Below are positions 8,847-17,888 of a stretch of DNA of 64,000 nucleotides, in pieces (position 1 is the first letter of the stretch; each line of letters starts with the position of its first letter). Source of the stretch: an uncultured Methylococcaceae bacterium (GTDB lineage: Bacteria; Pseudomonadota; Gammaproteobacteria; Methylococcales; Methylomonadaceae); contig CAIOMN010000088.1 in the NCBI GenBank assembly GCA_903859415.1, positions 1 to 64,000 on the forward strand, written 5' to 3'. The position numbers and the translations under genes were made by a program. The notes below the pieces were generated by a model, which was given only the letters and a program-made list of their open reading frames with translations, made no database searches and was not told the origin of the DNA.

Positions 8847-9490
8847 TATGAGGACCCATAAATTAAAACTGCCATTCTACTGATTAGGTTAATCAAATAA
8901 AAGCACCAAACTGTATTACTGCTTATGATTAAGATAGGATTATCATATTTTCAGTAGCTTAGAGGTTAAGTGGATACTGCAGAATTCAGCCATCCCTGAA
9001 CTTTCTTACCCAAGAATGCTGCATTGCATGTATCCGAAGCTCCATTGCATACATGCTTTAGTCCATTTCATGTATCCGAAGCTTCAATGCATAGTTGCTT
9101 TACGCCATCGCATGTATCCGAAGCTCTAATGCATAAATGCTTTACGCCATTTCATGTATCCGTAGATCTAATGCATACCTGCTTTACTCCATTGCATGTA
9201 TCCGAAGCGCCAAGGCATAACTACTTTATACCATTGCATGCATCCTAAGTTCTAATTCCAATAGGCTTTGCTACAGTGCATTCTCTCTATTATTTCTGGC
9301 AAAGTGCTTTTAAAAACTAGATGGTCCGAACTGAATTTAACTCATTTGAAATTAAACCATAATTAAAGTGTATTTTTTGTAAAAGGGGCTATACTCAAAT
9401 CGCTAACATTCAAATTGTACTGACTGTTGCAAGAATTTTGAATTGGATTTCAACATTTAATGCCCATTAATGGGCGCATTCGAGGGAATT
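8847..9490. other. intergenic region holding a 42-bp repeat array
   Basis: About 640 bp without a convincing gene. It runs between the divergent UPF0149 gene and the gene beginning at 9491. The middle is occupied by the six-copy tandem repeat at 9022-9273, listed separately. The stretch from 9274 to 9490 is AT-rich. It contains no clear -10/-35 pair, but a good GAGGG ribosome site lies at 9482-9486. Confidence 0.7.
9022..9273. repeat. six-copy tandem repeat, 42-bp unit
   Basis: Six head-to-tail units of exactly 42 bp start at 9022, 9064, 9106, 9148, 9190 and 9232. The last is the most degenerate. Each starts CAT(T/C)(G/T)CATGTATCCGAAGC or close to it and ends with GCTTTA and a variable CCATT junction. 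In the first unit the arms GCATGTAT and ATACATGC are perfect reverse complements 15 nt apart, and later units keep imperfect versions. Because 42 is a multiple of three, a 74-codon frame from a TTG at 9024 stays open, giving a 14-residue repeat containing HVSEA. Changes between units fall at all codon positions and there is no ribosome site, so a non-coding array is more likely. Confidence 0.85.
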
Positions 9491-10123
9491 ATGAGAGCAC
9501 AAAAGGCACGAATCCATTTTAGTAAGATTAAAGATAATGAGCTTGTCAGCTACGCTCAAAAAATCGTACTAAAAATGACCAACAACCCTAACTTTACAAC
9601 GCCTCATCCTGAATTATCTAGAATTCAAGAGGCCATTACGCTTTATTCGACGGCTTTAATCAAGTCTAAAGATGGCTCAAAAGAAGATACCGCAAATAAA
9701 GTCGCTACACGCCTCGTTCTAGAAAACCTGCTGAGCACTTTAGGGGGTTACGTCAATCAAACTTCAGCAAACGACCTGATCAAGCTAGATAGCTCTGGCT
9801 TTAATATCTCAAAAACACCCTCGGTGATCGGTATATTAGATGCACCCACCTTAGACGTTTATTACGGTAAAAACCCGGGAGAAATGATTATTGAGATTGG
9901 CTTTGTTCCCAATTCAACTGAATATTTGTTGCTATTTACACCCTCCCCCGCACCAGCGGACGATGCAGAATATTACACCAAACTATTTTCTAAAACCAAA
10001 GGGACGATCTCAAACTTAACCAGCGGCATTAAATATATTTTTAAAGCCACTGCCACCAGTTCGGAAGCGAATAAAATGGGCACTTATAATTTCTCAAATC
10101 CCGTTGAGAAGTTTGTTCCCTAA
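9491..10123 (+). CDS. hypothetical protein with a fibronectin III-like C-terminus
   Basis: A 210-residue protein of unknown function. I chose the ATG at 9491 because GAGGG lies 4 bp before it; an upstream in-frame start at 9470 has none. Residues 1-100 look helical, with a motif like ITLYSTALIKSK. Residues 105-205 look like a beta-sandwich of fibronectin type III kind, with a typical NLTSGIKYIFKATATS strand-turn. Similar two-part hypothetical proteins occur in Bacteroidetes and some proteobacteria, which hints at transfer. No signal peptide is seen. It stands alone between the repeat array and a convergent gene. Confidence 0.75.
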   Translation: MRAQKARIHFSKIKDNELVSYAQKIVLKMTNNPNFTTPHPELSRIQEAITLYSTALIKSKDGSKEDTANKVATRLVLENLLSTLGGYVNQTSANDLIKLDSSGFNISKTPSVIGILDAPTLDVYYGKNPGEMIIEIGFVPNSTEYLLLFTPSPAPADDAEYYTKLFSKTKGTISNLTSGIKYIFKATATSSEANKMGTYNFSNPVEKFVP

Positions 10124-10136
10124 GTTTGTTTGACTC

Positions 10137-10175
10137 AGTTTGGGAGAACCCATATCTTTTATGCTCTCCCAAACT
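10137..10175. terminator. hairpin between convergent genes
   Basis: An 11-bp perfect stem (AGTTTGGGAGA paired with TCTCCCAAACT) with a 17-nt loop. It lies just after the gene ending at 10123 and before the 3' end of the convergent dehydratase gene. There is no T-run on either strand, so terminator function is a guess from position. Confidence 0.45.
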
Positions 10176-10211
10176 TGAAACTCAAAATAATTTAATGGCT
10201 ACGCTATCACG

Positions 10212-10595
10212 CTAATCGTATTTAATATATTTAAACTTGGGATCATCCGGGGTTCCAACCAAAGACCCGCCTTCTTTACCCGGTTGCCACATAATGACCT
10301 CTTCGATCTTACGGGCTAATTCAAAATCTTTGTTGGTAATGCCTTTCGCAGCATGGTTCACCAGCTTAACGATGACAAACGCATAAGATACCGATAGATC
10401 AGGATGATGGAAGGCGGCTTCAGCAAGATGCCCGACCGTATTAACGACCATTAAGGTGCCTTTCCAGCCACTGGTTTTATATTTCCGTCTTATCCAACCG
10501 TTTTCAAGATACCAATGGGGTAACTCTTCTTTTAACCGGACCTCAACTTCCTCATCAGAATAGACGTATTCGTGTGTTCGCTCTCTCCATCCCAT
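10212..10595 (-). CDS. 4a-hydroxytetrahydrobiopterin dehydratase-like protein (PCD)
   Basis: A 127-residue protein of the pterin-4a-carbinolamine dehydratase family. The active-site region reads AAFHHPDLSVSY, then LVNHAAKGIT and a following Asp, the classic H-H-P...H...G-[LI]-T...D pattern. Known members dehydrate the carbinolamine formed by aromatic amino acid hydroxylases; others act as molybdopterin-linked or regulatory proteins. No phenylalanine hydroxylase gene lies nearby, so its partner is unknown. A charged N-terminal 15 residues and a short C-terminal tail flank the domain. Confidence 0.85.
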   Translation of the reverse strand: MGWRERTHEYVYSDEEVEVRLKEELPHWYLENGWIRRKYKTSGWKGTLMVVNTVGHLAEAAFHHPDLSVSYAFVIVKLVNHAAKGITNKDFELARKIEEVIMWQPGKEGGSLVGTPDDPKFKYIKYD

Positions 10596-10780
10596 AGTCG
10601 CTCACCATTTTTAATTGTAGGCATTCAACGCACTAGTTAATACCTCTAAATAATTAGAAACCTATTAAATATTTTGGTTTTTTTCATTGCCCCATAAACT
10701 CTAGAATATCTGACGCTGACAGTCAATCAATTGTTGATAGGTTATTACCCGGCATGTATTAATAAGAGAGTCATTCAGAT

Positions 10781-10809
10781 TTGTTAGATGCAGTGAATAA
10801 TGGTATAAA
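10781..10809 (+). promoter_or_regulatory. sigma-70-like promoter for nudF
   Basis: TTGTTA at 10781-10786 and TATAAA at 10804-10809 are separated by 17 bp, about 40 bp before the nudF ATG. Four of six and five of six positions match the consensus. Confidence 0.5.
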
Positions 10810-10847
10810 ACCCGCAACTATTAAATGCGTTTTACCTAAACTCCCTC

Positions 10848-11447
10848 ATGAAAAAAGAATTTGAGATTGTCGATAAAGAAATTGTGTATTCAGGGTTTTT
10901 CCGTATGGAGAAATACCAATTAAAACACACACTCTTTGCAGGTGGGTGGAGTAATGTATTCAGTCGGGAGTTATTTGTCAGAGGTAGTTGCATAGCCGTC
11001 CTGCTCTATGATCCACACACTGATCAGGTCATCCTGATTGAACAGTTTCGTGCAGGTGCATTGATCATACCTGAGAGAGCCTGGTTGATTGAAATTGTTG
11101 CCGGTGCCATAGAAGAAGGTGAAACCGCTGCAGAAGTAGCCTACCGTGAATCATTAGAAGAAGCCGGTTGTGAAATTCAGGATCTCATCGTGATCAGTGA
11201 ATTTTACACAACCCCAGGCGGTGCGTCTGAACGGATTACCCTGTTTTGTGGAAAAGTTGATAGCACTACCGTAGGTGGAATTCATGGTTTGGATCATGAA
11301 GATGAAGATATCCTGGTACATACCGTCAGTTCTGATGAAGCTTATCGAATGGTTGAAAACAATGAAATTGAATCCGCCATTCCGATTATTGCAATTCAAT
11401 GGCTGGCTTTAAACAAACACAAGCTAAAAGAAAAATGGCTTAAATAA
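10848..11447 (+). CDS. nudF: ADP-ribose pyrophosphatase (Nudix)
   Basis: A Nudix hydrolase of 199 residues expected to cleave ADP-ribose to AMP and ribose-5-phosphate. The Nudix box G-x5-E-x7-REUxEEAG is complete near residues 86-108 (GAIEEGETAAEVAYRESLEEAG), with the metal-binding REsLEE core intact. A conserved FYTTPGGASE segment follows, as in ADP-ribose pyrophosphatases. The N-terminal part forms the usual dimerisation sheet. The gene has its own promoter-like sequence, and the NlpC/P60 lipoprotein gene follows after 26 bp. Confidence 0.9.
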   Translation: MKKEFEIVDKEIVYSGFFRMEKYQLKHTLFAGGWSNVFSRELFVRGSCIAVLLYDPHTDQVILIEQFRAGALIIPERAWLIEIVAGAIEEGETAAEVAYRESLEEAGCEIQDLIVISEFYTTPGGASERITLFCGKVDSTTVGGIHGLDHEDEDILVHTVSSDEAYRMVENNEIESAIPIIAIQWLALNKHKLKEKWLK

Positions 11448-11473
11448 CAAGTATCACCCCGTTTACCCAATCA

Positions 11474-11968
11474 ATGAAGTTATCTAACAACACTCGCTAT
11501 TTAAATCAATTTTCTTTACTGGTTTCTATTTTAGTATTAACTGGGTGTGCCAGTACTCCTGAAATAAAACCGGTTACTCAAACTCAGAGCCCCTCCTCTG
11601 CAGTTACTTATGCCCTTAGCTTACAAGGTACACCCTATGTCTATGGGCAAAGCTCTCCTAAAAAAGGCTTTGATTGTAGCGGCTTTGTAAAACACGTGTA
11701 TGAAACGCAGGGTATCAATTTACCACGTTCATCCTTTGAGATGGCTCAAACCTTACCCAGGGTTGCTAAAAAGGATGTTCACTCAGGTGATCTGGTTTTC
11801 TTTGATGTGAATGGTCAGGCATTTTCCCATGTGGGTATTTATGTGGATCACGATAAATTTGTGCACGCCCCCAGTCATAAAACCGGTAAAGTGTTGGTCT
11901 CCAGCCTTAAAAACAAATACTGGACTCAACACTATTCGGGGGTTAGACGCCCTAATCAACCCCATTAA
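11474..11968 (+). CDS. NlpC/P60 family lipoprotein peptidase
   Basis: A 164-residue cell-wall cysteine peptidase (family C40) of the Spr/NlpC kind. A lipoprotein signal ends in LTGC near residue 25. The catalytic domain follows, with GFDCSGFV near 64-71 (nucleophile Cys), SHVGIYV near 116-122 (catalytic His) and a third polar residue in FVHAPSH. Such proteins cut stem peptides or cross-links of murein at the outer-membrane side. The gene lies 26 bp after nudF and may be co-transcribed with it. Confidence 0.9.
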   Translation: MKLSNNTRYLNQFSLLVSILVLTGCASTPEIKPVTQTQSPSSAVTYALSLQGTPYVYGQSSPKKGFDCSGFVKHVYETQGINLPRSSFEMAQTLPRVAKKDVHSGDLVFFDVNGQAFSHVGIYVDHDKFVHAPSHKTGKVLVSSLKNKYWTQHYSGVRRPNQPH

Positions 11969-11972
11969 ATGA

Positions 11973-12001
11973 CCGACAACTGTTAATAATTTCAGTATAA
12001 T
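11973..12001 (+). promoter_or_regulatory. sigma-70 promoter for trhO
   Basis: CCGACA at 11973-11978 and a perfect TATAAT at 11996-12001 are 17 bp apart, 50 bp before the trhO start codon. Confidence 0.6.
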
Positions 12002-12050
12002 AGCGTTTTTTGCCCTGGATTTACGTTCCAGTTTGCAGTGTGGATGTTAA

Positions 12051-13034
12051 ATGACCAAAATAGTAGTTTGTGCTCTATACAAATTTGTTACCCTCGAAAA
12101 TTTTCAATCTTTACGCCAACCTTTACATGATGTCATGGAGACCAATCAGGTTCGCGGTACTTTATTACTCGCCAATGAGGGCATTAACGGCACTATCGCG
12201 GGTAACCGAACAGGCATTGATAAGGTATTAACCTGGTTGCGTACCGATAACCGTCTGGCTGATATAGACACTAAAGAGTCTTTCACCGATACATTGCCCT
12301 TCAATCGGACTAAAGTTAAGCTTAAAAAAGAGATCGTTACCCTGGGTATTGAAGGCATCGATCCGAAACGGGTGGTCGGTACGTATGTGGAGCCTGCTGA
12401 CTGGAACCAACTCATCTCTGATCCTGAGGTTATTCTGATTGATACCCGTAATGACTATGAGTATCAGGTGGGCACCTTTAAAAACGCGATCAACCCTAAT
12501 ACTGAAAGCTTTAGGGAGTTTCCGGCTTATGTGAGTGAGCATCTTGATCCTGAAAAACACAAGAAAGTCGCTATGTTTTGTACCGGTGGCATTCGTTGTG
12601 AAAAATCAACTGCGTTTTTAAAAGAGCAAGGTTTTGAAGAAGTCTATCACCTAAAAGGCGGCATTTTAAAATACCTTGAACAGGTGCCTGCAGAGGAAAC
12701 CTTGTGGGAAGGTGAATGCTTTGTCTTTGATGAACGGGTAACCGTTAATCTTCAACTTGAAAAGGGCCAGTATGATCAATGTAATGCCTGTCGTTTACCG
12801 ATTACTGAAGCAGACAAAGCCAGTCCTCACTATGAAAAAGGCGTGAGTTGTCCGCATTGCTTTGGCAAAGTGAGCGAGTCCCAGAAGATTCGGTTTATGG
12901 AACGTGAAAAGCAAATAGAATTAGCCAAACGACGCGGTGAATCCCATATTGGAGCGGATGCGGCTAAAGCGTTAATTGCCAAACGTGAAGCAAAAATCAA
13001 ACGCCTGCAAGCACAACAACAGCAGCAACAGTAA
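12051..13034 (+). CDS. trhO: tRNA uridine(34) hydroxylase TrhO (YceA)
   Basis: A rhodanese-domain enzyme of 327 residues. TrhO proteins hydroxylate uridine 34 of certain tRNAs, the first step to 5-oxyacetyl-uridine. The N-terminal ferredoxin-like domain contains ANEGINGT, and the central rhodanese domain carries the active-site loop [11 protein letters not shown] (Cys near 179). The C-terminus has a Cys4 zinc-type site in CNACR...CPHC and ends in a run of glutamines. It is a single gene with its own promoter; miaB, another tRNA-modifying gene, follows after 134 bp. Confidence 0.92.
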   Translation: MTKIVVCALYKFVTLENFQSLRQPLHDVMETNQVRGTLLLANEGINGTIAGNRTGIDKVLTWLRTDNRLADIDTKESFTDTLPFNRTKVKLKKEIVTLGIEGIDPKRVVGTYVEPADWNQLISDPEVILIDTRNDYEYQVGTFKNAINPNTESFREFPAYVSEHLDPEKHKKVAMFCTGGIRCEKSTAFLKEQGFEEVYHLKGGILKYLEQVPAEETLWEGECFVFDERVTVNLQLEKGQYDQCNACRLPITEADKASPHYEKGVSCPHCFGKVSESQKIRFMEREKQIELAKRRGESHIGADAAKALIAKREAKIKRLQAQQQQQQ

Positions 13035-13087
13035 ATTAATTTATCAAGATTAAATTAACGTTTTTCTTGCTTAATGCCTGTTCAGGT

Positions 13088-13093
13088 TATAAT
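13088..13093 (+). promoter_or_regulatory. -10 element, likely miaB promoter
   Basis: A perfect TATAAT lies 75 bp before miaB. TTGCTT at 13067-13072 could be its -35 but the 15-bp gap is short, so only the -10 is marked. Confidence 0.4.
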
Positions 13094-13168
13094 GACAGTG
13101 AATAATGACTTTTTTATAACGCTTTCAGCGGGGTATTTTGCAGTACTTATGAGTTATCCAGAAAAAAT

Positions 13169-14521
13169 ATGACACAAAAACTTTATATTCAAACCAACGG
13201 TTGCCAAATGAACGAGTATGATTCCGACAAAATGCGGGATGTACTTCAAGCATCACACGGCTTTGAATTGATTGATGATCCAAAATTAGCCGATGTTCTT
13301 TTGTTAAATACCTGTTCAATCCGCGAAAAAGCCCAGGAAAAGGTTTTTTCAGCACTCGGTAAATGGCGCAAGATTAAAGATAAGCGCCCCGACGTTATCA
13401 TTGGTGTAGGCGGTTGTGTAGCCAGTCAGGAAGGTGCAGCCATTCAAAAGCGTGCGCCGTATGTTGACATGGTATTTGGTCCCCAAACTTTGCATCGCTT
13501 ACCCCAACTGCTCGACCAAGTGCGTAATCAGCATAAATCAGTGGTTGATATTTCTTTTCCTGAAATTGAAAAGTTTGACGCCCTTCCCGAGCCCCGTGCC
13601 GAAGGTCCAAAGGCCTTTGTTTCAGTGATGGAAGGTTGCAGTAAATATTGTTCATTTTGCGTAGTACCCTACACACGTGGTGAAGAAATTAGCCGTCCTC
13701 TGAATGATGTGGTAGCCGAAATCAATTCTCTGGCAAAACAGGGTGTTCGTGAAATCAATTTGTTAGGACAAAATGTTAATGCCTATCGCGGTGAAATGGA
13801 GGATGGTGACATCGCCGATTTTTCACTGTTATTACATTATGTGGCTGCAATTGATGGCATTGACCGTTTACGCTTTACGACCTCTCATCCGGTTGAGTTT
13901 ACGGATAGTTTGATTGAAGCATTTGCAGAGATTCCGCAATTGGTTGATCATTTACATTTACCGGTTCAAAGCGGGAGTGATTCAATTCTTAAAATGATGA
14001 AGCGGGGGCATACTGTCGCTGAATATAAAGAAACCATTCGTAAACTCCGTGCAGTGCGTCCTAATATCAGTTTATCTTCTGACTTTATTATTGGTTTTCC
14101 CGGCGAAACTGATGCTGAATTTGAAGAAACAATGGCTTTTATTAATGAAGTGGGTTTTGATTTGTCGTTTAGTTTTGTCTATAGTCAACGTCCAGGAACA
14201 CCCGCGGCTGAATTACCCGATGATGTATCTGCTGAAGTAAAAAAACACCGACTTGAACGTTTCCAGAATCGCATTAATGAAATGGCTACTGAAATTTCTA
14301 ATCAAATGATTGGTACCGTTCAAACTGTTTTGGTTGAAGGCCAATCTAAAAAGAATCCTCTGCAGATGCAAGGTAGAACGGAAAATAACCGGGTTGTTAA
14401 CTTTATCGGTCATCCCCGTTTAGCCGGTCAGTTTGTTGATGTACATATTGCCGAAGCCTTGCCAAATTCTTTGCGAGGCAGAATGGTTGAATCTTCCCTT
14501 GAAAAATTTATTACCAATTAA
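13169..14521 (+). CDS. miaB: tRNA-2-methylthio-N6-isopentenyladenosine synthase MiaB
   Basis: A radical-SAM methylthiotransferase of 450 residues that modifies A37 of tRNAs reading UNN codons. The N-terminal UPF0004 domain starts with [11 protein letters not shown] and holds the first cluster cysteines. The radical-SAM motif CSKYCSFC places C157, C161 and C164 as in the E. coli protein. A TRAM domain forms the C-terminus. It heads the conserved miaB-phoH-ybeY-corC order, with phoH starting 10 bp later. Confidence 0.96.
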   Translation: MTQKLYIQTNGCQMNEYDSDKMRDVLQASHGFELIDDPKLADVLLLNTCSIREKAQEKVFSALGKWRKIKDKRPDVIIGVGGCVASQEGAAIQKRAPYVDMVFGPQTLHRLPQLLDQVRNQHKSVVDISFPEIEKFDALPEPRAEGPKAFVSVMEGCSKYCSFCVVPYTRGEEISRPLNDVVAEINSLAKQGVREINLLGQNVNAYRGEMEDGDIADFSLLLHYVAAIDGIDRLRFTTSHPVEFTDSLIEAFAEIPQLVDHLHLPVQSGSDSILKMMKRGHTVAEYKETIRKLRAVRPNISLSSDFIIGFPGETDAEFEETMAFINEVGFDLSFSFVYSQRPGTPAAELPDDVSAEVKKHRLERFQNRINEMATEISNQMIGTVQTVLVEGQSKKNPLQMQGRTENNRVVNFIGHPRLAGQFVDVHIAEALPNSLRGRMVESSLEKFITN

Positions 14522-14530
14522 TGGCTCATA

Positions 14531-15514
14531 ATGACGACATCCCAGGAAATTTCTTTACTCCCTGCCGATAATGAAAGATTATCAAACTTTTGTGGTGAAC
14601 TTGATACCCATCTAAAACAAATTGAAAAGAGACTACAGGTTGAAATAGCTAATCGTGGTAATCAATTTAAAGTAACCGGTCTGGAGTGTTCAGTTAAAGC
14701 CGCTTGTGCTGTCATGCAAAAACTCTTTGAAAGCACGGCTTATGAAGAGTTAACCGCTGAATTGATTCATCTGGCTATGCAAGACTCTTCTATTGATCTG
14801 ATCTTGGAAGCACCCAAGACCGAAGTAGACATTGAAAAACCGATTGCCATCAAAACAAAGTTTGGTTTGATTAAAGGTCGTGGCCCCAATCAACAGGCCT
14901 ACTTAAAGAAAATCACCACACACGACATTAACTTTGGCGTCGGTCCAGCTGGAACAGGTAAAACCTATCTGGCGGTTGCTTGCGCAATTGAAGCATTGCA
15001 AACTGAACAGGTCAGAAAAATCATTCTGGTTCGTCCAGCGGTTGAAGCCGGTGAAAAGCTCGGCTTCTTGCCGGGTGATATGGCTCAAAAGGTTGACCCC
15101 TATTTACGCCCGCTTTATGATGCCTTATATGAAATGCTGGGCTTTGAACGGGTTGAGAAAATGATTGATAAAGGTATTATCGAAGTTGCACCATTAGCCT
15201 TTATGCGTGGTCGCACCTTGAATGACGCATTTATCATTTTGGATGAAGCACAAAATACCACGACTGAACAGATTAAAATGTTTCTTACCCGCGTAGGTTT
15301 TGGTTCTACTGCAGTGATTACGGGGGACATCACTCAGATCGATCTCCCCTCAGAAAAAATGTCCGGTTTAAGACACGTTATTGAAGTACTTAAAGATATT
15401 GAAGGCATCAGCTTTACTTATTTTGCGGTTCGTGATGTGGTTAGGCATCCTCTCGTTCAACGCATTGTTTCGGCTTATGAAGCCTATGAGAACAAGAACA
15501 AAACCGAACTATGA
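14531..15514 (+). CDS. ybeZ: PhoH family ATPase (YbeZ)
   Basis: A PhoH-like nucleotide-binding protein of 327 residues. The Walker A motif is GPAGTGKTYLA near 136-146, and the Walker B-like segment is FIILDEAQN near 235-243. The family is linked to RNA and ribosome metabolism through its partner YbeY. It lies in the miaB-ybeZ-ybeY-corC operon and overlaps ybeY by 4 bp. Confidence 0.94.
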   Translation: MTTSQEISLLPADNERLSNFCGELDTHLKQIEKRLQVEIANRGNQFKVTGLECSVKAACAVMQKLFESTAYEELTAELIHLAMQDSSIDLILEAPKTEVDIEKPIAIKTKFGLIKGRGPNQQAYLKKITTHDINFGVGPAGTGKTYLAVACAIEALQTEQVRKIILVRPAVEAGEKLGFLPGDMAQKVDPYLRPLYDALYEMLGFERVEKMIDKGIIEVAPLAFMRGRTLNDAFIILDEAQNTTTEQIKMFLTRVGFGSTAVITGDITQIDLPSEKMSGLRHVIEVLKDIEGISFTYFAVRDVVRHPLVQRIVSAYEAYENKNKTEL

Positions 15515-15972
15515 ATCTTGTCGAAATTCAAACTATCCATCCCTCACCCGGTCAACCCACAGAAACACAAATCCAACTTTGGGTTGATACCGCGTTAACA
15601 GACTATCCTGACGATACCGAAATAGTAGTGCGTATTGTCGATGCAAAAGAAAGTACTGAGCTTAATGAAATATACCGTTTAAAATCAGGCCCAACGAATA
15701 TACTCAGCTTTCCTGTTGAAATACCTGAAGAAATTGAACTCAATTTGCTGGGAGATCTGGTCATCTGTGCACCCGTTTTAGAAAAAGAAGCTTTAGATCA
15801 AAATAAAGCCTTACAAGATCATTGGGCACACATTGTCATCCATGGCGTTTTACATTTATTGGGTTACGACCATATTGAGGATGATGAAGCCGAGCTGATG
15901 GAAACTAAAGAGATAACGATTTTAAGTCACTTAGGTATAAAAAACCCTTATATACAGGAACAAAGCGCATGA
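15511..15972 (+). CDS. ybeY: endoribonuclease YbeY
   Basis: A 153-residue metallo-endoribonuclease for 16S rRNA 3'-end maturation and ribosome quality control. The zinc site HGVLHLLGYDH (H3 pattern HxxxHxxxxxH) is complete near 110-120. It overlaps the PhoH gene upstream and the corC gene downstream by 4 bp each, so translation is coupled. Confidence 0.95.
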   Translation: MNLVEIQTIHPSPGQPTETQIQLWVDTALTDYPDDTEIVVRIVDAKESTELNEIYRLKSGPTNILSFPVEIPEEIELNLLGDLVICAPVLEKEALDQNKALQDHWAHIVIHGVLHLLGYDHIEDDEAELMETKEITILSHLGIKNPYIQEQSA

Positions 15973-16811
15973 GCGATGATCAACCTCCGAGTAGAACCGC
16001 CCCCCGTAAACGTTGGGTAGAAAGAATTAGCCAACTTTTTTCTGGGGAGCCTCACGACTTGGACGATCTTCTCGATATTTTAAGAGAAGCGAGAGAAAAC
16101 CAATTATTGGATACCGATGCCTTATCCATGATTGAAGGTGTTTTGCAGGTATCTCAGATGCGGGTGCGGGATATTATGATTCCTCGCGTACAAATGGTTG
16201 TCTTACCTAAAGATGCAGAACTTGAGACTATTTTTCCACTGGTCATTGAGTTTTGTCATTCCCGTTATCCTGTTATTGATGGAGATCGCTGTAAAGTGGT
16301 CGGTATTTTACTGGCCAAAGATCTGCTCGCACGCGTTTTGCAAAACAAAACCATGACGGTTCAGGACATCATGCGTCCTGCCTGTGTTGTTCCTGAAAGC
16401 AAGCGTCTTAATGTCTTGCTTAAAGAGTTGCGTACCAATGGTAATCATATGGCGATTGTCGTGGATGAATACGGTCAGGCATCCGGTCTGGTCACGATTG
16501 AGGATGTCCTGGAAGAAATCGTGGGCGAGATTGAAGATGAACACGATGACCATGAAGACGAGGGCTACATCTTTCAGCGCAACTCGAACGAGTATATGAT
16601 TAAAGCGCTGCTACCGATTGAAGAATTTGACGAATATTTTTCTACTCATTTCACCACCGATGAATATGACACCATCGGCGGCTTTATCTTAAGCCAACTT
16701 GAACATATGCCAAAAAAAGGCGAAAGTGTGGTTGTTGACAACATGCGCTTTGAAGTTATCCGAGCGGACAATAGACGCTTACACCTTATTAAACTTAAAA
16801 TCAGCAAATAG
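15969..16811 (+). CDS. corC: CorC/HlyC family CBS-domain protein
   Basis: A 280-residue cytoplasmic protein with two CBS domains (about 70-190) and a CorC_HlyC C-terminal domain (about 205-280). It contains MRVRDIMIPR, DEYGQASGLVTIEDVLEEIVGEIEDE and YDTIGGF signatures. It has been linked to magnesium/cobalt efflux. In many gammaproteobacteria lnt (apolipoprotein N-acyltransferase) follows; here galE follows instead after 12 bp. Confidence 0.93.
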   Translation: MSDDQPPSRTAPRKRWVERISQLFSGEPHDLDDLLDILREARENQLLDTDALSMIEGVLQVSQMRVRDIMIPRVQMVVLPKDAELETIFPLVIEFCHSRYPVIDGDRCKVVGILLAKDLLARVLQNKTMTVQDIMRPACVVPESKRLNVLLKELRTNGNHMAIVVDEYGQASGLVTIEDVLEEIVGEIEDEHDDHEDEGYIFQRNSNEYMIKALLPIEEFDEYFSTHFTTDEYDTIGGFILSQLEHMPKKGESVVVDNMRFEVIRADNRRLHLIKLKISK

Positions 16812-16823
16812 AGGAAAGCCTTA

Positions 16824-17873
16824 ATGAGTCACCAAACAATACTCGTCACCGGAGGAGCCGGTTATATTGGCAGCCATGCTTGTGTCGAATTATTACAAGC
16901 CGGCTTTAATGTGGCGGTGGTTGACAATTTAGGTAACAGTAAGTATGAATCCCTCCGAAGAGTTCAGCAAATCACTGGTAAAACCTTAACTTTCTATCAA
17001 GCTGACATTCGTGATAAAGCGGCTCTAACTGAGATTTTTGCTAAAGAATCCCCCTCAACAGTGATGCATTTTGCAGGATTAAAGGCAGTCGGTGAATCAT
17101 GCGAAAAACCACTGCTTTATTATAATAATAATGTGTATGGCACCATGATACTCCTCGAAGTCATGGACGAATCCAATGTCAGACAGTTAGTATTCAGTTC
17201 TTCTGCAACCGTTTATGGGCAAACCAGCCTAACACAATACAGTGAAGATTTCCCACTCGGCCCAATTAATCCTTATGGTCGCTCAAAGGCAATGATTGAA
17301 GATATTTTAAGAGATCTTTCAGCCTCAGATAAGATTAATCCCAATAGATCCCCTTGGAAGGTAGCACTTTTACGTTACTTTAATCCTATTGGCGCCCATG
17401 AAAGCGGTTTGATCGGTGAAGATCCTAATGGCATTCCCAATAATCTGATGCCTTATGTTGCTCAAGTCGCTATTGGTAAATTACCGCAATTATCGGTATT
17501 TGGTGATGATTACCCAACACCCGATGGAACCGGTATCCGGGATTATATTCATGTCGTTGATCTGGTTAAAGGCCACATTAATGCCATCACAGCATTAAAC
17601 AGTGATGCATTTAAAGACGGTGGTTGCAAAGCTTATAATCTAGGCGCAGGTAAAGGCTACAGTGTACTTGAAATCATTGCTGCTTTTGAAAGTGTGACCG
17701 GACAAAAAATCAATTACAAGATTTCTCCTCGCCGTGCAGGTGATCTTGCGGAGTATTTTGCTAATCCTGCTTTGGCATTTAAAGAACTCAATTGGAAAGT
17801 TGAGAAAAGTTTGAACGATATTGTTGCAGATACCTGGAATTGGCAATCAAAAAATCCTCAAGGTTATAATTAA
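16824..17873 (+). CDS. galE: UDP-glucose 4-epimerase GalE
   Basis: A short-chain dehydrogenase/reductase-type epimerase, 349 residues. It interconverts UDP-glucose and UDP-galactose for polysaccharide synthesis. The NAD-binding GGAGYIGSH motif starts near residue 9, and the catalytic pair is Y-x3-K in NPYGRSK near 152-158, with an SSSATVYG block before it. It carries a strong GAGGAAAG ribosome site, 12 bp after corC and 15 bp before dnaQ, so it may be read with both. No other sugar-nucleotide gene is nearby. Confidence 0.95.
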   Translation: MSHQTILVTGGAGYIGSHACVELLQAGFNVAVVDNLGNSKYESLRRVQQITGKTLTFYQADIRDKAALTEIFAKESPSTVMHFAGLKAVGESCEKPLLYYNNNVYGTMILLEVMDESNVRQLVFSSSATVYGQTSLTQYSEDFPLGPINPYGRSKAMIEDILRDLSASDKINPNRSPWKVALLRYFNPIGAHESGLIGEDPNGIPNNLMPYVAQVAIGKLPQLSVFGDDYPTPDGTGIRDYIHVVDLVKGHINAITALNSDAFKDGGCKAYNLGAGKGYSVLEIIAAFESVTGQKINYKISPRRAGDLAEYFANPALAFKELNWKVEKSLNDIVADTWNWQSKNPQGYN

Positions 17874-17888
17874 GCGATTTAATACACC

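Noticed and set aside
9024-9248. 74-codon frame over the 42-bp repeat as a real gene
   Set aside because: It starts with TTG, has no ribosome site, and changes between repeats are not biased to third codon positions.
9022-9273. CRISPR array
   Set aside because: Units are contiguous with no unique spacers, and no cas genes are in the window.
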